From NCBI GenBank assembly GCA_023091665.1, contig JALJCQ010000001.1:2728001-2792000 (forward strand): a stretch of DNA of 64,000 nt, in the 5' to 3' direction. The notes beneath the pieces were generated by a model that was not told where the DNA came from, made no database searches, and worked only from the letters and a program-made list of their open reading frames with translations. This DNA comes from Pythium myriotylum. Its lineage: Eukaryota; Oomycota; Peronosporomycetes; Pythiales; Pythiaceae. The translations under genes and the position numbers were made by a program. Positions 48,201 to 60,486 of the stretch are shown in pieces (the first letter of the stretch is position 1; every line of letters begins with the position of its first letter).

Positions 48201-51200
48201 CATTGCTGCATCCAGGTCGATAAGTCAGTGGATACGCAGCGTGACAAGTACGTGAGAGCATACCCAGCCAGAGCGGGCGTTGGCTTTCCAAGCGCACCGA
48301 AGACATGAGCGAACCTGTCTGACGGCGTCGTCTTCTCAAACGCGGGGGAGGTCGAATGGCTCTTGAGGCAGCCGGCGAAGTATCGTCACTCGGTGACGGG
48401 AGAGGACTTCGTATCGAAGCTCTTCTGCTGTGATACCGTCTGAAATAACGCTTTCCAGGGACGCTGAGAACCGCTTTGCGCGTGCTGAGCACCGATGACG
48501 TTCCCAGGCCGTGCAATGTAGCGACGAGAATTGAACAACAGGGCGACGACACGGCGGATGCGACCTCTCCCTCGATGAAGGCGCCGATAGTTACTTGAGT
48601 TCGTGAGTAGCTGAGCCTTAGCTAGGGGTTGTTTGAACTCGACCCCGGTACACTGCATGTTCTACTAAGTACGTATCAGTTGTGGACTGTTAAGTAAGGA
48701 GAGCCTTCGAATGCACGGGCTGACCGGGCCGTCTGACGAAAAGGCGAGTCAAACGTCCACGTCGAAGTAACCTTCCTGCCCCCCTCCACCGCAAGACCGG
48801 GGCCACGTCTCCGGGGTCTGCCCGGACCGCGGTGAACTGGAACCCCTGCCATTGCTGCATCCAGGTCGATAAGTCAGTGGATACGCAGCGTGACAAGTAC
48901 GTGAGAGCATACCCAGCCAGAGCGGGCGTTGGCTTTCCAAGCGCACCGAAGACATGAGCGAACCTGTCTGACGGCGTCGTCTTCTCAAACGCGGGGGAGG
49001 TCGAATGGCTCTTGAGGCAGCCGGCGAAGTATCGTCACTCGGTGACGGGAGAGGACTTCGTATCGAAGCTCTTCTGCTGTGATACCGTCTGAAATAACGC
49101 TTTCCAGGGACGCTGAGAACCGCTTTGCGCGTGCTGAGCACCGATGACGTTCCCAGGCCGTGCAATGTAGCGACGAGAATTGAACAACAGGGCGACGACA
49201 CGGCGGATGCGACCTCTCCCTCGATGAAGGCGCCGATAGTTACTTGAGTTCGTGAGTAGCTGAGCCTTAGCTAGGGGTTGTTTGAACTCGACCCCGGTAC
49301 ACTGCATGTTCTACTAAGTACGTATCAGTTGTGGACTGTTAAGTAAGGAGAGCCTTCGAATGCACGGGCTGACCGGGCCGTCTGACGAAAAGGCGAGTCA
49401 AACGTCCACGTCGAAGTAACCTTCCTGCCCCCCTCCACCGCAAGACCGGGGCCACGTCTCCGGGGTCTGCCCGGACCGCGGTGAACTGGAACCCCTGCCA
49501 TTGCTGCATCCAGGTCGATAAGTCAGTGGATACGCAGCGTGACAAGTACGTGAGAGCATACCCAGCCAGAGCGGGCGTTGGCTTTCCAAGCGCACCGAAG
49601 ACATGAGCGAACCTGTCTGACGGCGTCGTCTTCTCAAACGCGGGGGAGGTCGAATGGCTCTTGAGGCAGCCGGCGAAGTATCGTCACTCGGTGACGGGAG
49701 AGGACTTCGTATCGAAGCTCTTCTGCTGTGATACCGTCTGAAATAACGCTTTCCAGGGACGCTGAGAACCGCTTTGCGCGTGCTGAGCACCGATGACGTT
49801 CCCAGGCCGTGCAATGTAGCGACGAGAATTGAACAACAGGGCGACGACACGGCGGATGCGACCTCTCCCTCGATGAAGGCGCCGATAGTTACTTGAGTTC
49901 GTGAGTAGCTGAGCCTTAGCTAGGGGTTGTTTGAACTCGACCCCGGTACACTGCATGTTCTACTAAGTACGTATCAGTTGTGGACTGTTAAGTAAGGAGA
50001 GCCTTCGAATGCACGGGCTGACCGGGCCGTCTGACGAAAAGGCGAGTCAAACGTCCACGTCGAAGTAACCTTCCTGCCCCCCTCCACCGCAAGACCGGGG
50101 CCACGTCTCCGGGGTCTGCCCGGACCGCGGTGAACTGGAACCCCTGCCATTGCTGCATCCAGGTCGATAAGTCAGTGGATACGCAGCGTGACAAGTACGT
50201 GAGAGCATACCCAGCCAGAGCGGGCGTTGGCTTTCCAAGCGCACCGAAGACATGAGCGAACCTGTCTGACGGCGTCGTCTTCTCAAACGCGGGGGAGGTC
50301 GAATGGCTCTTGAGGCAGCCGGCGAAGTATCGTCACTCGGTGACGGGAGAGGACTTCGTATCGAAGCTCTTCTGCTGTGATACCGTCTGAAATAACGCTT
50401 TCCAGGGACGCTGAGAACCGCTTTGCGCGTGCTGAGCACCGATGACGTTCCCAGGCCGTGCAATGTAGCGACGAGAATTGAACAACAGGGCGACGACACG
50501 GCGGATGCGACCTCTCCCTCGATGAAGGCGCCGATAGTTACTTGAGTTCGTGAGTAGCTGAGCCTTAGCTAGGGGTTGTTTGAACTCGACCCCGGTACAC
50601 TGCATGTTCTACTAAGTACGTATCAGTTGTGGACTGTTAAGTAAGGAGAGCCTTCGAATGCACGGGCTGACCGGGCCGTCTGACGAAAAGGCGAGTCAAA
50701 CGTCCACGTCGAAGTAACCTTCCTGCCCCCCTCCACCGCAAGACCGGGGCCACGTCTCCGGGGTCTGCCCGGACCGCGGTGAACTGGAACCCCTGCCATT
50801 GCTGCATCCAGGTCGATAAGTCAGTGGATACGCAGCGTGACAAGTACGTGAGAGCATACCCAGCCAGAGCGGGCGTTGGCTTTCCAAGCGCACCGAAGAC
50901 ATGAGCGAACCTGTCTGACGGCGTCGTCTTCTCAAACGCGGGGGAGGTCGAATGGCTCTTGAGGCAGCCGGCGAAGTATCGTCACTCGGTGACGGGAGAG
51001 GACTTCGTATCGAAGCTCTTCTGCTGTGATACCGTCTGAAATAACGCTTTCCAGGGACGCTGAGAACCGCTTTGCGCGTGCTGAGCACCGATGACGTTCC
51101 CAGGCCGTGCAATGTAGCGACGAGAATTGAACAACAGGGCGACGACACGGCGGATGCGACCTCTCCCTCGATGAAGGCGCCGATAGTTACTTGAGTTCGT

Positions 51201-54200
51201 GAGTAGCTGAGCCTTAGCTAGGGGTTGTTTGAACTCGACCCCGGTACACTGCATGTTCTACTAAGTACGTATCAGTTGTGGACTGTTAAGTAAGGAGAGC
51301 CTTCGAATGCACGGGCTGACCGGGCCGTCTGACGAAAAGGCGAGTCAAACGTCCACGTCGAAGTAACCTTCCTGCCCCCCTCCACCGCAAGACCGGGGCC
51401 ACGTCTCCGGGGTCTGCCCGGACCGCGGTGAACTGGAACCCCTGCCATTGCTGCATCCAGGTCGATAAGTCAGTGGATACGCAGCGTGACAAGTACGTGA
51501 GAGCATACCCAGCCAGAGCGGGCGTTGGCTTTCCAAGCGCACCGAAGACATGAGCGAACCTGTCTGACGGCGTCGTCTTCTCAAACGCGGGGGAGGTCGA
51601 ATGGCTCTTGAGGCAGCCGGCGAAGTATCGTCACTCGGTGACGGGAGAGGACTTCGTATCGAAGCTCTTCTGCTGTGATACCGTCTGAAATAACGCTTTC
51701 CAGGGACGCTGAGAACCGCTTTGCGCGTGCTGAGCACCGATGACGTTCCCAGGCCGTGCAATGTAGCGACGAGAATTGAACAACAGGGCGACGACACGGC
51801 GGATGCGACCTCTCCCTCGATGAAGGCGCCGATAGTTACTTGAGTTCGTGAGTAGCTGAGCCTTAGCTAGGGGTTGTTTGAACTCGACCCCGGTACACTG
51901 CATGTTCTACTAAGTACGTATCAGTTGTGGACTGTTAAGTAAGGAGAGCCTTCGAATGCACGGGCTGACCGGGCCGTCTGACGAAAAGGCGAGTCAAACG
52001 TCCACGTCGAAGTAACCTTCCTGCCCCCCTCCACCGCAAGACCGGGGCCACGTCTCCGGGGTCTGCCCGGACCGCGGTGAACTGGAACCCCTGCCATTGC
52101 TGCATCCAGGTCGATAAGTCAGTGGATACGCAGCGTGACAAGTACGTGAGAGCATACCCAGCCAGAGCGGGCGTTGGCTTTCCAAGCGCACCGAAGACAT
52201 GAGCGAACCTGTCTGACGGCGTCGTCTTCTCAAACGCGGGGGAGGTCGAATGGCTCTTGAGGCAGCCGGCGAAGTATCGTCACTCGGTGACGGGAGAGGA
52301 CTTCGTATCGAAGCTCTTCTGCTGTGATACCGTCTGAAATAACGCTTTCCAGGGACGCTGAGAACCGCTTTGCGCGTGCTGAGCACCGATGACGTTCCCA
52401 GGCCGTGCAATGTAGCGACGAGAATTGAACAACAGGGCGACGACACGGCGGATGCGACCTCTCCCTCGATGAAGGCGCCGATAGTTACTTGAGTTCGTGA
52501 GTAGCTGAGCCTTAGCTAGGGGTTGTTTGAACTCGACCCCGGTACACTGCATGTTCTACTAAGTACGTATCAGTTGTGGACTGTTAAGTAAGGAGAGCCT
52601 TCGAATGCACGGGCTGACCGGGCCGTCTGACGAAAAGGCGAGTCAAACGTCCACGTCGAAGTAACCTTCCTGCCCCCCTCCACCGCAAGACCGGGGCCAC
52701 GTCTCCGGGGTCTGCCCGGACCGCGGTGAACTGGAACCCCTGCCATTGCTGCATCCAGGTCGATAAGTCAGTGGATACGCAGCGTGACAAGTACGTGAGA
52801 GCATACCCAGCCAGAGCGGGCGTTGGCTTTCCAAGCGCACCGAAGACATGAGCGAACCTGTCTGACGGCGTCGTCTTCTCAAACGCGGGGGAGGTCGAAT
52901 GGCTCTTGAGGCAGCCGGCGAAGTATCGTCACTCGGTGACGGGAGAGGACTTCGTATCGAAGCTCTTCTGCTGTGATACCGTCTGAAATAACGCTTTCCA
53001 GGGACGCTGAGAACCGCTTTGCGCGTGCTGAGCACCGATGACGTTCCCAGGCCGTGCAATGTAGCGACGAGAATTGAACAACAGGGCGACGACACGGCGG
53101 ATGCGACCTCTCCCTCGATGAAGGCGCCGATAGTTACTTGAGTTCGTGAGTAGCTGAGCCTTAGCTAGGGGTTGTTTGAACTCGACCCCGGTACACTGCA
53201 TGTTCTACTAAGTACGTATCAGTTGTGGACTGTTAAGTAAGGAGAGCCTTCGAATGCACGGGCTGACCGGGCCGTCTGACGAAAAGGCGAGTCAAACGTC
53301 CACGTCGAAGTAACCTTCCTGCCCCCCTCCACCGCAAGACCGGGGCCACGTCTCCGGGGTCTGCCCGGACCGCGGTGAACTGGAACCCCTGCCATTGCTG
53401 CATCCAGGTCGATAAGTCAGTGGATACGCAGCGTGACAAGTACGTGAGAGCATACCCAGCCAGAGCGGGCGTTGGCTTTCCAAGCGCACCGAAGACATGA
53501 GCGAACCTGTCTGACGGCGTCGTCTTCTCAAACGCGGGGGAGGTCGAATGGCTCTTGAGGCAGCCGGCGAAGTATCGTCACTCGGTGACGGGAGAGGACT
53601 TCGTATCGAAGCTCTTCTGCTGTGATACCGTCTGAAATAACGCTTTCCAGGGACGCTGAGAACCGCTTTGCGCGTGCTGAGCACCGATGACGTTCCCAGG
53701 CCGTGCAATGTAGCGACGAGAATTGAACAACAGGGCGACGACACGGCGGATGCGACCTCTCCCTCGATGAAGGCGCCGATAGTTACTTGAGTTCGTGAGT
53801 AGCTGAGCCTTAGCTAGGGGTTGTTTGAACTCGACCCCGGTACACTGCATGTTCTACTAAGTACGTATCAGTTGTGGACTGTTAAGTAAGGAGAGCCTTC
53901 GAATGCACGGGCTGACCGGGCCGTCTGACGAAAAGGCGAGTCAAACGTCCACGTCGAAGTAACCTTCCTGCCCCCCTCCACCGCAAGACCGGGGCCACGT
54001 CTCCGGGGTCTGCCCGGACCGCGGTGAACTGGAACCCCTGCCATTGCTGCATCCAGGTCGATAAGTCAGTGGATACGCAGCGTGACAAGTACGTGAGAGC
54101 ATACCCAGCCAGAGCGGGCGTTGGCTTTCCAAGCGCACCGAAGACATGAGCGAACCTGTCTGACGGCGTCGTCTTCTCAAACGCGGGGGAGGTCGAATGG

Positions 54201-55763
54201 CTCTTGAGGCAGCCGGCGAAGTATCGTCACTCGGTGACGGGAGAGGACTTCGTATCGAAGCTCTTCTGCTGTGATACCGTCTGAAATAACGCTTTCCAGG
54301 GACGCTGAGAACCGCTTTGCGCGTGCTGAGCACCGATGACGTTCCCAGGCCGTGCAATGTAGCGACGAGAATTGAACAACAGGGCGACGACACGGCGGAT
54401 GCGACCTCTCCCTCGATGAAGGCGCCGATAGTTACTTGAGTTCGTGAGTAGCTGAGCCTTAGCTAGGGGTTGTTTGAACTCGACCCCGGTACACTGCATG
54501 TTCTACTAAGTACGTATCAGTTGTGGACTGTTAAGTAAGGAGAGCCTTCGAATGCACGGGCTGACCGGGCCGTCTGACGAAAAGGCGAGTCAAACGTCCA
54601 CGTCGAAGTAACCTTCCTGCCCCCCTCCACCGCAAGACCGGGGCCACGTCTCCGGGGTCTGCCCGGACCGCGGTGAACTGGAACCCCTGCCATTGCTGCA
54701 TCCAGGTCGATAAGTCAGTGGATACGCAGCGTGACAAGTACGTGAGAGCATACCCAGCCAGAGCGGGCGTTGGCTTTCCAAGCGCACCGAAGACATGAGC
54801 GAACCTGTCTGACGGCGTCGTCTTCTCAAACGCGGGGGAGGTCGAATGGCTCTTGAGGCAGCCGGCGAAGTATCGTCACTCGGTGACGGGAGAGGACTTC
54901 GTATCGAAGCTCTTCTGCTGTGATACCGTCTGAAATAACGCTTTCCAGGGACGCTGAGAACCGCTTTGCGCGTGCTGAGCACCGATGACGTTCCCAGGCC
55001 GTGCAATGTAGCGACGAGAATTGAACAACAGGGCGACGACACGGCGGATGCGACCTCTCCCTCGATGAAGGCGCCGATAGTTACTTGAGTTCGTGAGTAG
55101 CTGAGCCTTAGCTAGGGGTTGTTTGAACTCGACCCCGGTACACTGCATGTTCTACTAAGTACGTATCAGTTGTGGACTGTTAAGTAAGGAGAGCCTTCGA
55201 ATGCACGGGCTGACCGAGCCGTCTGACGAAAAGGCGAGTCAAACGTCCACGTCGAAGTAACCTTCCTGCCCCCCTCCACCGCAAGACCGGGGCCACGTCT
55301 CCGGGGTCTGCCCGGACCGCGGTGAACTGGAACCCCTGCCATTGCTGCATCCAGGTCGATAAGTCAGTGGATACGCAGCGTGACAAGTACGTGAGAGCAT
55401 ACCCAGCCAGAGCGGGCGTTGGCTTTCCAAGCGCACCGAAGACATGAGCGAACCTGTCTGACGGCGTCGTCTTCTCAAACGCGGGGGAGGTCGAATGGCT
55501 CTTGAGGCAGCCGGCGAAGTATCGTCACTCGGTGACGGGAGAGGACTTCGTATCGAAGCTCTTCTGCTGTGATACCGTCTGAAATAACGCTTTCCAGGGA
55601 CGCTGAGAACCGCTTTGCGCGTGCTGAGCACCGATGACGTTCCCAGGCCGTGCAATGTAGCGACGAGAATTGAACAACAGGGCGACGACACGGCGGATGC
55701 GACCTCTCCCTCGATGAAGGCGCCGATAGTTACTTGAGTTCGTGAGTAGCTGAGCCTTAGCTA
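27208..55763. repeat. 44-copy tandem array of a 649-bp unit (new satellite)
   Basis: Exactly 44 head-to-tail units (44 x 649 = 28556 bp); unit 1 is 27208-27856 and unit 44 is 55115-55763. In each unit, positions 1-81 are the right end of Merlin including its terminal repeat. Positions 82-89 are the target duplication TTCGAATG, and 90-649 are the C-terminal part of a MULE transposase gene on the minus strand. The units are nearly identical: I found only three substitutions, at 41422 (unit 22), 48039 (unit 33, inside the Merlin terminal repeat) and 55217 (unit 44). The left edge lies inside Merlin and the right edge inside the MULE gene, where non-repeated sequence continues. Three overlapping minus-strand open frames (150, 90 and 68 codons) recur in each unit, but none matches a family as a whole and I do not annotate them as genes. 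Confidence 0.97.
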
Positions 55764-57300
55764 GCATCTCAGGAATCAGAGATCCCTCGCTGATGTGGCT
55801 TGCACTAGAGGGGCACAAATCTTCGCCGCCATAATTGAGGATGCTGGAGGCTGGAGAGCTTGGTGAGCAGGCGCTTCAAGATGCGATGGTGGGATTCCAT
55901 CGGATTCTGGTTCGGTATCACGCCGGTGACATCGGCTCCATTGATATGCCACAGGTCCCACCTCCGTGTGAGGTACACCGAGCGGAACCCGTTGGTATAC
56001 GCCTCCTCACCCATTGCAACCCAACTTGAAGTGATTATCACAGCCATTTTTGTGAACTGTGCTTGACTACGAGCCGCTTGAAGCAAGTCAACGTGTGGCT
56101 TGATCGTAGATGCGTACAAGTCTGAATTCGAAAGCAAGCTTGCCTTTTTCCCTGTCTGCCGTGCGACGTGAGGCCAACAGGTAAGTAGGCGAGTGTTGGG
56201 CAATCTTTGCTCGAGCGCAAGTGCAATCGGTTCCGAGTGATCTAGCGTCCCCAACGCAACTTCAACTTCAACGTCAAGAAACTTTTGGGCCGTACTTCGT
56301 GCGACGTTGAATACGTGTCGGAAGGCATCGGACGACTCGGTGCGAACGAAGATATAGAACCAAGGAACGAATTGCTGGGTGTAGTCATGCCGAGTCCAGC
56401 GTGTGCGAACAGTCCTAGCTATAAGCGTCCAGTCAGCATAGTCCAGCTTATAGGCTCCGTCAGTGGAAATAACAAGTTCATTGCCTTGATCCGCCACAGC
56501 AACCGCAATGTTTCAAAAGACGCGTCGGGACGTAGTGACGACTCCAAACGTGGGTGGATCACCGGGAAAGTGGAAGGTTGAAATGACAAACAGCCCGTCC
56601 ATCCGCGGATTGGCTGGGTCTGTCACTTCGTCGAAGTGCTCACGAGTCGTTCAGAGCTTTGTACTTGCCCATGCATTGAAGGCAGCAAAATTCGTGATGA
56701 CCCAACCTCCAGGCGCTTTACGTGTCAGGTAGGTCTTGCGATTCGCAAGCTGGTGAGCCGTGGGCATAAGACGCGGTGCTTCTTCATCCCGCTCGTAGCG
56801 GAGTTGGAGTAGTGTACGGACTCCACCCAACACTCAAGAGGGAATCAACTTCTTCTAAGAAACGATAATGGATACCACGACGTCTCACTGCCGATGCTCG
56901 ACCTGAATGCCGACCACTGTAGGCGAGCGCGTACGTGATCGCCTTACCCCGCACAATTGATGTGATCTTGACTCGGTACCCACACCCGATATGCGACCGG
57001 CACTCATAGATGCGAGCGTAACGGAGCGCCGTCTCGTACCGTGTCAAGTAGGACAAAACGAATGACGCTGCCTCTTGTCTCGCAGCCGGCGCAGCCTCAA
57101 TCGTACGAAAGAAGCCAACCACAATGTAACGAAGCCAGAGGCATCGCCGCCTAGTGTCATCTCCACCGTCGGCATCGTCCGACACGTCATCGAAGTCAAG
57201 CGTTGATGCGTCTGAGTTGGAATCATCGCTGTCCCCGCAGTTGGCGATGTTTGAAGCGCCGGTGGGACCGGTGTCATCGTCCCGGCCACCCCGCGATCAC
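55196..57300 (-). pseudogene. MULE-type transposase, with its C-terminus in the last array unit (broken)
   Basis: Reading leftwards, an acidic N-terminus (about 57300-57160) precedes a zinc-finger-like region (YECRSHIGCGYRVKI). The MULE transposase domain follows with ELVISTDGAYKLDYADW, PWFYIFVRTESSDAFRHVFN, RLLTCWPHVARQTGKK and IPNQNPMESHHRILKR. Within array unit 44 it continues with a SWIM-type zinc-binding tail (CLRC...GWVCSHVLVTL near 55447-55390) and the basic stretch GPGRPRRRGPGLAVEGG. Damage: a frameshift near 56830, in-frame stops at 56651 and near 56512, a TAG at 55805 and a TGA after the SWIM block. The gene is a dead relic. Its importance is that its C-terminal part is the main ingredient of the satellite unit. 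Confidence 0.8.
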
Positions 57301-57724
57301 CAAAGTCCAAGCTGGCGTCTGTTTCCACTGGGGACTGGTATCTTCGTCGTCGGAAGTCTTCGACTTGGCAATTTTGGAAGTGACTTGATGCCGGATAGCT
57401 CTACGCTTCTCAACACTGTGTTGCACGCAGTACGCCAAGCGGAAGCGTAGAATGATTGCTCTCTTCTATTCGTTTCGGGTGGACTAGCATGCGATTGTAG
57501 CAGTTTTGTCTGCGACATTTGGTGTGCAACAGCACTTTGTAGCCCTTCACTACGCATTCGTGGTTGTTGTTTGTGCTCTATACTTCGTGAGTAATAGCTG
57601 GCCACCACATCAAGATTGTCGCGTGTCTGTTATTCTTTGTGAGTAATTTGTTTGCGTGCACGCAGCTTCCGCCCATCATCCAGGCCCAGTTCTGCTATGG
57701 CTAACACCTGCCGTTAGGGGGATG
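57301..57724. other. unassigned interval
   Basis: Probably the 5' flank of the MULE gene and its terminal region. I see no gene and could not find a matching inverted repeat at the far left side. Confidence 0.3.
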
Positions 57725-58216
57725 TTAACCCCTTGAGCCCGGAGCAATTTTTTTGCACTCAGAAACGAAACCCTAGTTGTGTTTATCCTGTACATATCAG
57801 TGGGTTCGCCAATAGAAACGTCAAGACAAAGCATATCCTGTATGATTTGAAGCCCTAACCACACACCCACAATCCGCCATAGAATGGCGTTATCCTGTAC
57901 ATTATTTATACCGAGAACTGTTATCTTGTACAAATCATGTACATAGCACGGACGATCGAGTGTAAAACTAACCCAGGTCAATACCCATTCGTAGACAAAA
58001 ATGTATATATATATGAAAACAGTGTTGCAAGACCGTCCACTTCAACGACGCACACACAAGGAGGGATGTCCAATACAAACTCCTAGTGATTGAAATGCGG
58101 CATCAATGCGGTGAAAATGAAAATGAACATGTGGCCGATCAGCCCGATCGCATCTTCAACCACGCATCAAGTGGTGGACCACGTGCCCAGTTTCTCGAAA
58201 GAATCCCGTCCACTCA

Positions 58217-58573
58217 ATCTATGGACGTCTCGGAGCAAAAATCGCGGAGGAGATTTTCCGCCATTTCTCAATAATGATTGAGAGAGAAAAATCGCGGAGG
58301 TGATTTTCCGCCATTTCTCTCTCAATCATTATTGAGAAATGGCGGAAAATCTCCTCCGCGATTTGTCTCTCTCAATCATTATTGAGAAATCGCGGAGGTG
58401 ATTTTCAGCCATTTCTCGGAGGTGATTTTCAGCCATTTCTCTCTCAATCATTATTGAGAAATGGCGGAAAATCTCCTCCGCGATTTGTGATTTTCAGCCA
58501 TTTCTCTCTCAATCATTATTGAGAAATGGCGGAAAATCTCCTCCGCGATTTTTGCTCCGAGACGTCCATAGAT
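58217..58573. mobile_element. foldback MITE nested in the piggyBac element
   Basis: Terminal inverted repeats of about 65 bp begin ATCTATGGACGTCTCGGAGC and meet their complement at 58573. The interior is made of several rearranged copies of the same arm (ATCGCGGAGG, TTTTCCGCCATTTCTC and CAATCATTATTG). If the duplication is TA (58221-58222 and 58569-58570), it would be mariner-like. There is no coding capacity. Confidence 0.65.
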
Positions 58574-58828
58574 AAATCACCAAGTGCTAAAGCTCTGCCT
58601 TGTACAGGATCAAACCACGCAGGTGATGCCCTTAGCTTGTATCATACAGGATGATAAAAATCATCCTGATGCCCTTAGCTTGTATCATACAGGATGATAA
58701 AAATCATCCTGATGCCCTTAGCTTGTATCATACAGGATGATAAAAATCATCCTGTATGATACAAGCTAAGGGCATCACCTGCGTGGTTTGATCCTGTACG
58801 AGGCAGAGCTTTAGCACTTGGTGATTTT
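58574..58828. repeat. long hairpin with a 43-bp tandem repeat
   Basis: The outer arms (AAATCACCAAGTGC at the left and its complement at about 58815-58828) pair over roughly 90 bp. Between them a 43-bp unit containing CTTAGCTTGTATCATACAGG occurs about three times and then once inverted. Each unit contains the TCCTGTA/TACAGGA motif of the host piggyBac element. This is likely a cis-acting subterminal region rather than a gene. Confidence 0.65.
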
Positions 58829-58909
58829 TCTGGTGCAGCAATTCGTAGAACAATTACAACTGAATGACAACCGAAAATCACATGTATTGTCCCAACTCCT
58901 GTCGACATC

Positions 58910-60486
58910 CTACGATCTTCTTTTCGACGGTCTATCGCCCTCAAAGTCTGTCGAAGTGTCATCCTCGCTTCCACGACCACTGTTATCATCCTCGCTGCTG
59001 GCACCACCCGTCGCTTGGGGACGCCGACCACGAATCTTGCGCTTCTTCGTTCGCTGAGGAAGTGACTTGCCGTTGTTCCACGCGCGATGCCAGATGTCGA
59101 AACAGGTCATGGGGCTGCCTTGATATTGGCGCCGGACTTTGTTGCAGAGATACACCGGCACGTCACGAATCTTGCAAGTGCTGCAGTGCCACGACGTCTC
59201 GCCTCCAGGAACACTCTCCTCCTCGATTCCTCGCAGCAGTGAGCACACTTTACAGGTGCGTTGGCGTCGCTTCTGGTACCCTGGTGCACCGGCTCTCCAC
59301 TCGTCGACCTGGACGGGAACATGCGTCTGGGCTTGTCTCGCCGTGCCTGTGTTGGCGGGGGTAGCCGCGCTTGCGTTGAGGTCGTTCCACTCAAACTCGT
59401 TCAGCTGACACAGCTGACTGTGAAGCTCCTTCGGGAACTTGACATGCGACACCCGTTCGTTGCCCCTCGCAGTCTTGTAGACAATGAACGCGTTGACGAT
59501 GGCGAGATCAACGAGGCCGATGAACAGCGCCTTGTAGTACTTTTGGAACTTGATTGCTAGCTGGAGCGAGTACCTGTCCAATACAGGATAACGCATCTTA
59601 GCACGGTGAACTGTACAGGATAAGACATGATCGTACCGAGATCGTCATCGGCAACTTGGCGGTTCTCCAGCTCGACGTTGCTCTCGACATCTTGATGGCT
59701 CTCCCTATCGGAGTGGTTTCCATTGGCGCCGTCTTCCACACCTTCTCGTTCGAGCTGATCCCATTCGCTTGCGGCCGGTGGGATGTTTGCGACTTCGGGA
59801 GTGTCTGTACAATACAGTATATCAGCATTCGCCGCAGCATAATAACTTGTACAATACAGACGCACCTGATTCAGACGGAGAGGCTCTTGGTGCCGGCACC
59901 GACATCCGTAGCGCTCGACGTGCCTTGGGCACGGTCGCTCGAGAAGATGGTTGAGGTACTGGCGTTGTCGTTGAGGATCCTGCCGTTGGCTCGGCAGCAA
60001 GCGCAGTTGTTGGCACAGGCGCGGTAGGCAGCATTGCGCCAACCGGCGATCGATTTGTGGGCTCTGGCGCCTCCGTCGCAGCAGGTCTGTGGGGCTTCGC
60101 GACTGAGGGATCTTCCGTCGAGAAGATCGACATCCAATCGAGGGCTATCTGGCCACGCATGTATGCTGAATCGTTCGTCAGTATCGATTGATCATTTCCT
60201 TCATCAGCGTCCAACATTACGTACCGTATTTCACGTATTCAACGACAGCATCAGAGCCAGCGAGTACTTCCTTGCCTCGAATGCCCTTGTACGAACAGCC
60301 CGGCAAAATGTAGAGCTGCGTGTCCTCGAGACCCGTGCCGGCCTTAGTCGTCCAGCCGAGCTTCTTGAGCTCCCGCCACAGCTTGCGCCATGCCGCGGGC
60401 TCGATGTAGCCCGCCCGCGTCATGTTCCCGAGGCGGAAGGGGGTAGAATTCTCGTTGAAACGAGAGGCCACGAGAACACCCTCCAA
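58910..60486 (-). pseudogene. piggyBac transposase lacking the DDE core
   Basis: The N-terminal exon (60486 to about 60220) contains WRKLWRELKKLGWTTKAG and PGCSYKGIRGKEVLAGSDAV, in the style of oomycete piggyBac-derived proteins. Probable short introns follow: GTACGT near 60220 to AG near 60147, about 75 nt, and GTGCGT near 59867 to CAG near 59805. Between them and after lies an acidic and Pro/Ala-rich linker. The reading then jumps to the C-terminal part, LQLAIKFQKYYKALFIGLVD and IVNAFIVYKTARGNE. It ends with a cysteine-rich finger (CKVC...WHCSTC...YLC...CFDIWH) and a basic tail at 58910. The several hundred residues with the catalytic aspartates are missing, with the junction near 59580-59630 between two TATCCTGTA motifs. 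The element is non-autonomous. Confidence 0.75.

Noticed and set aside
27332..55691. The 150-, 90- and 68-codon minus-strand frames repeated in every array unit as a multigene family
   Set aside because: They overlap each other in different frames. The only family-like signal in the unit is the SWIM tail of the MULE, which is interrupted by a TGA. Repetition follows from the tandem array, not from gene selection.
27208..55763. CRISPR array or centromeric alpha-type satellite
   Set aside because: There are no short repeats with unique spacers; units are 649 bp and identical throughout. The unit comes from local transposons, so a centromeric role has no support here.
57154..57450. Plus-strand open frames opposite the MULE N-terminus
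   Set aside because: Shadows of the acidic, low-complexity N-terminal coding region of the MULE on the minus strand.
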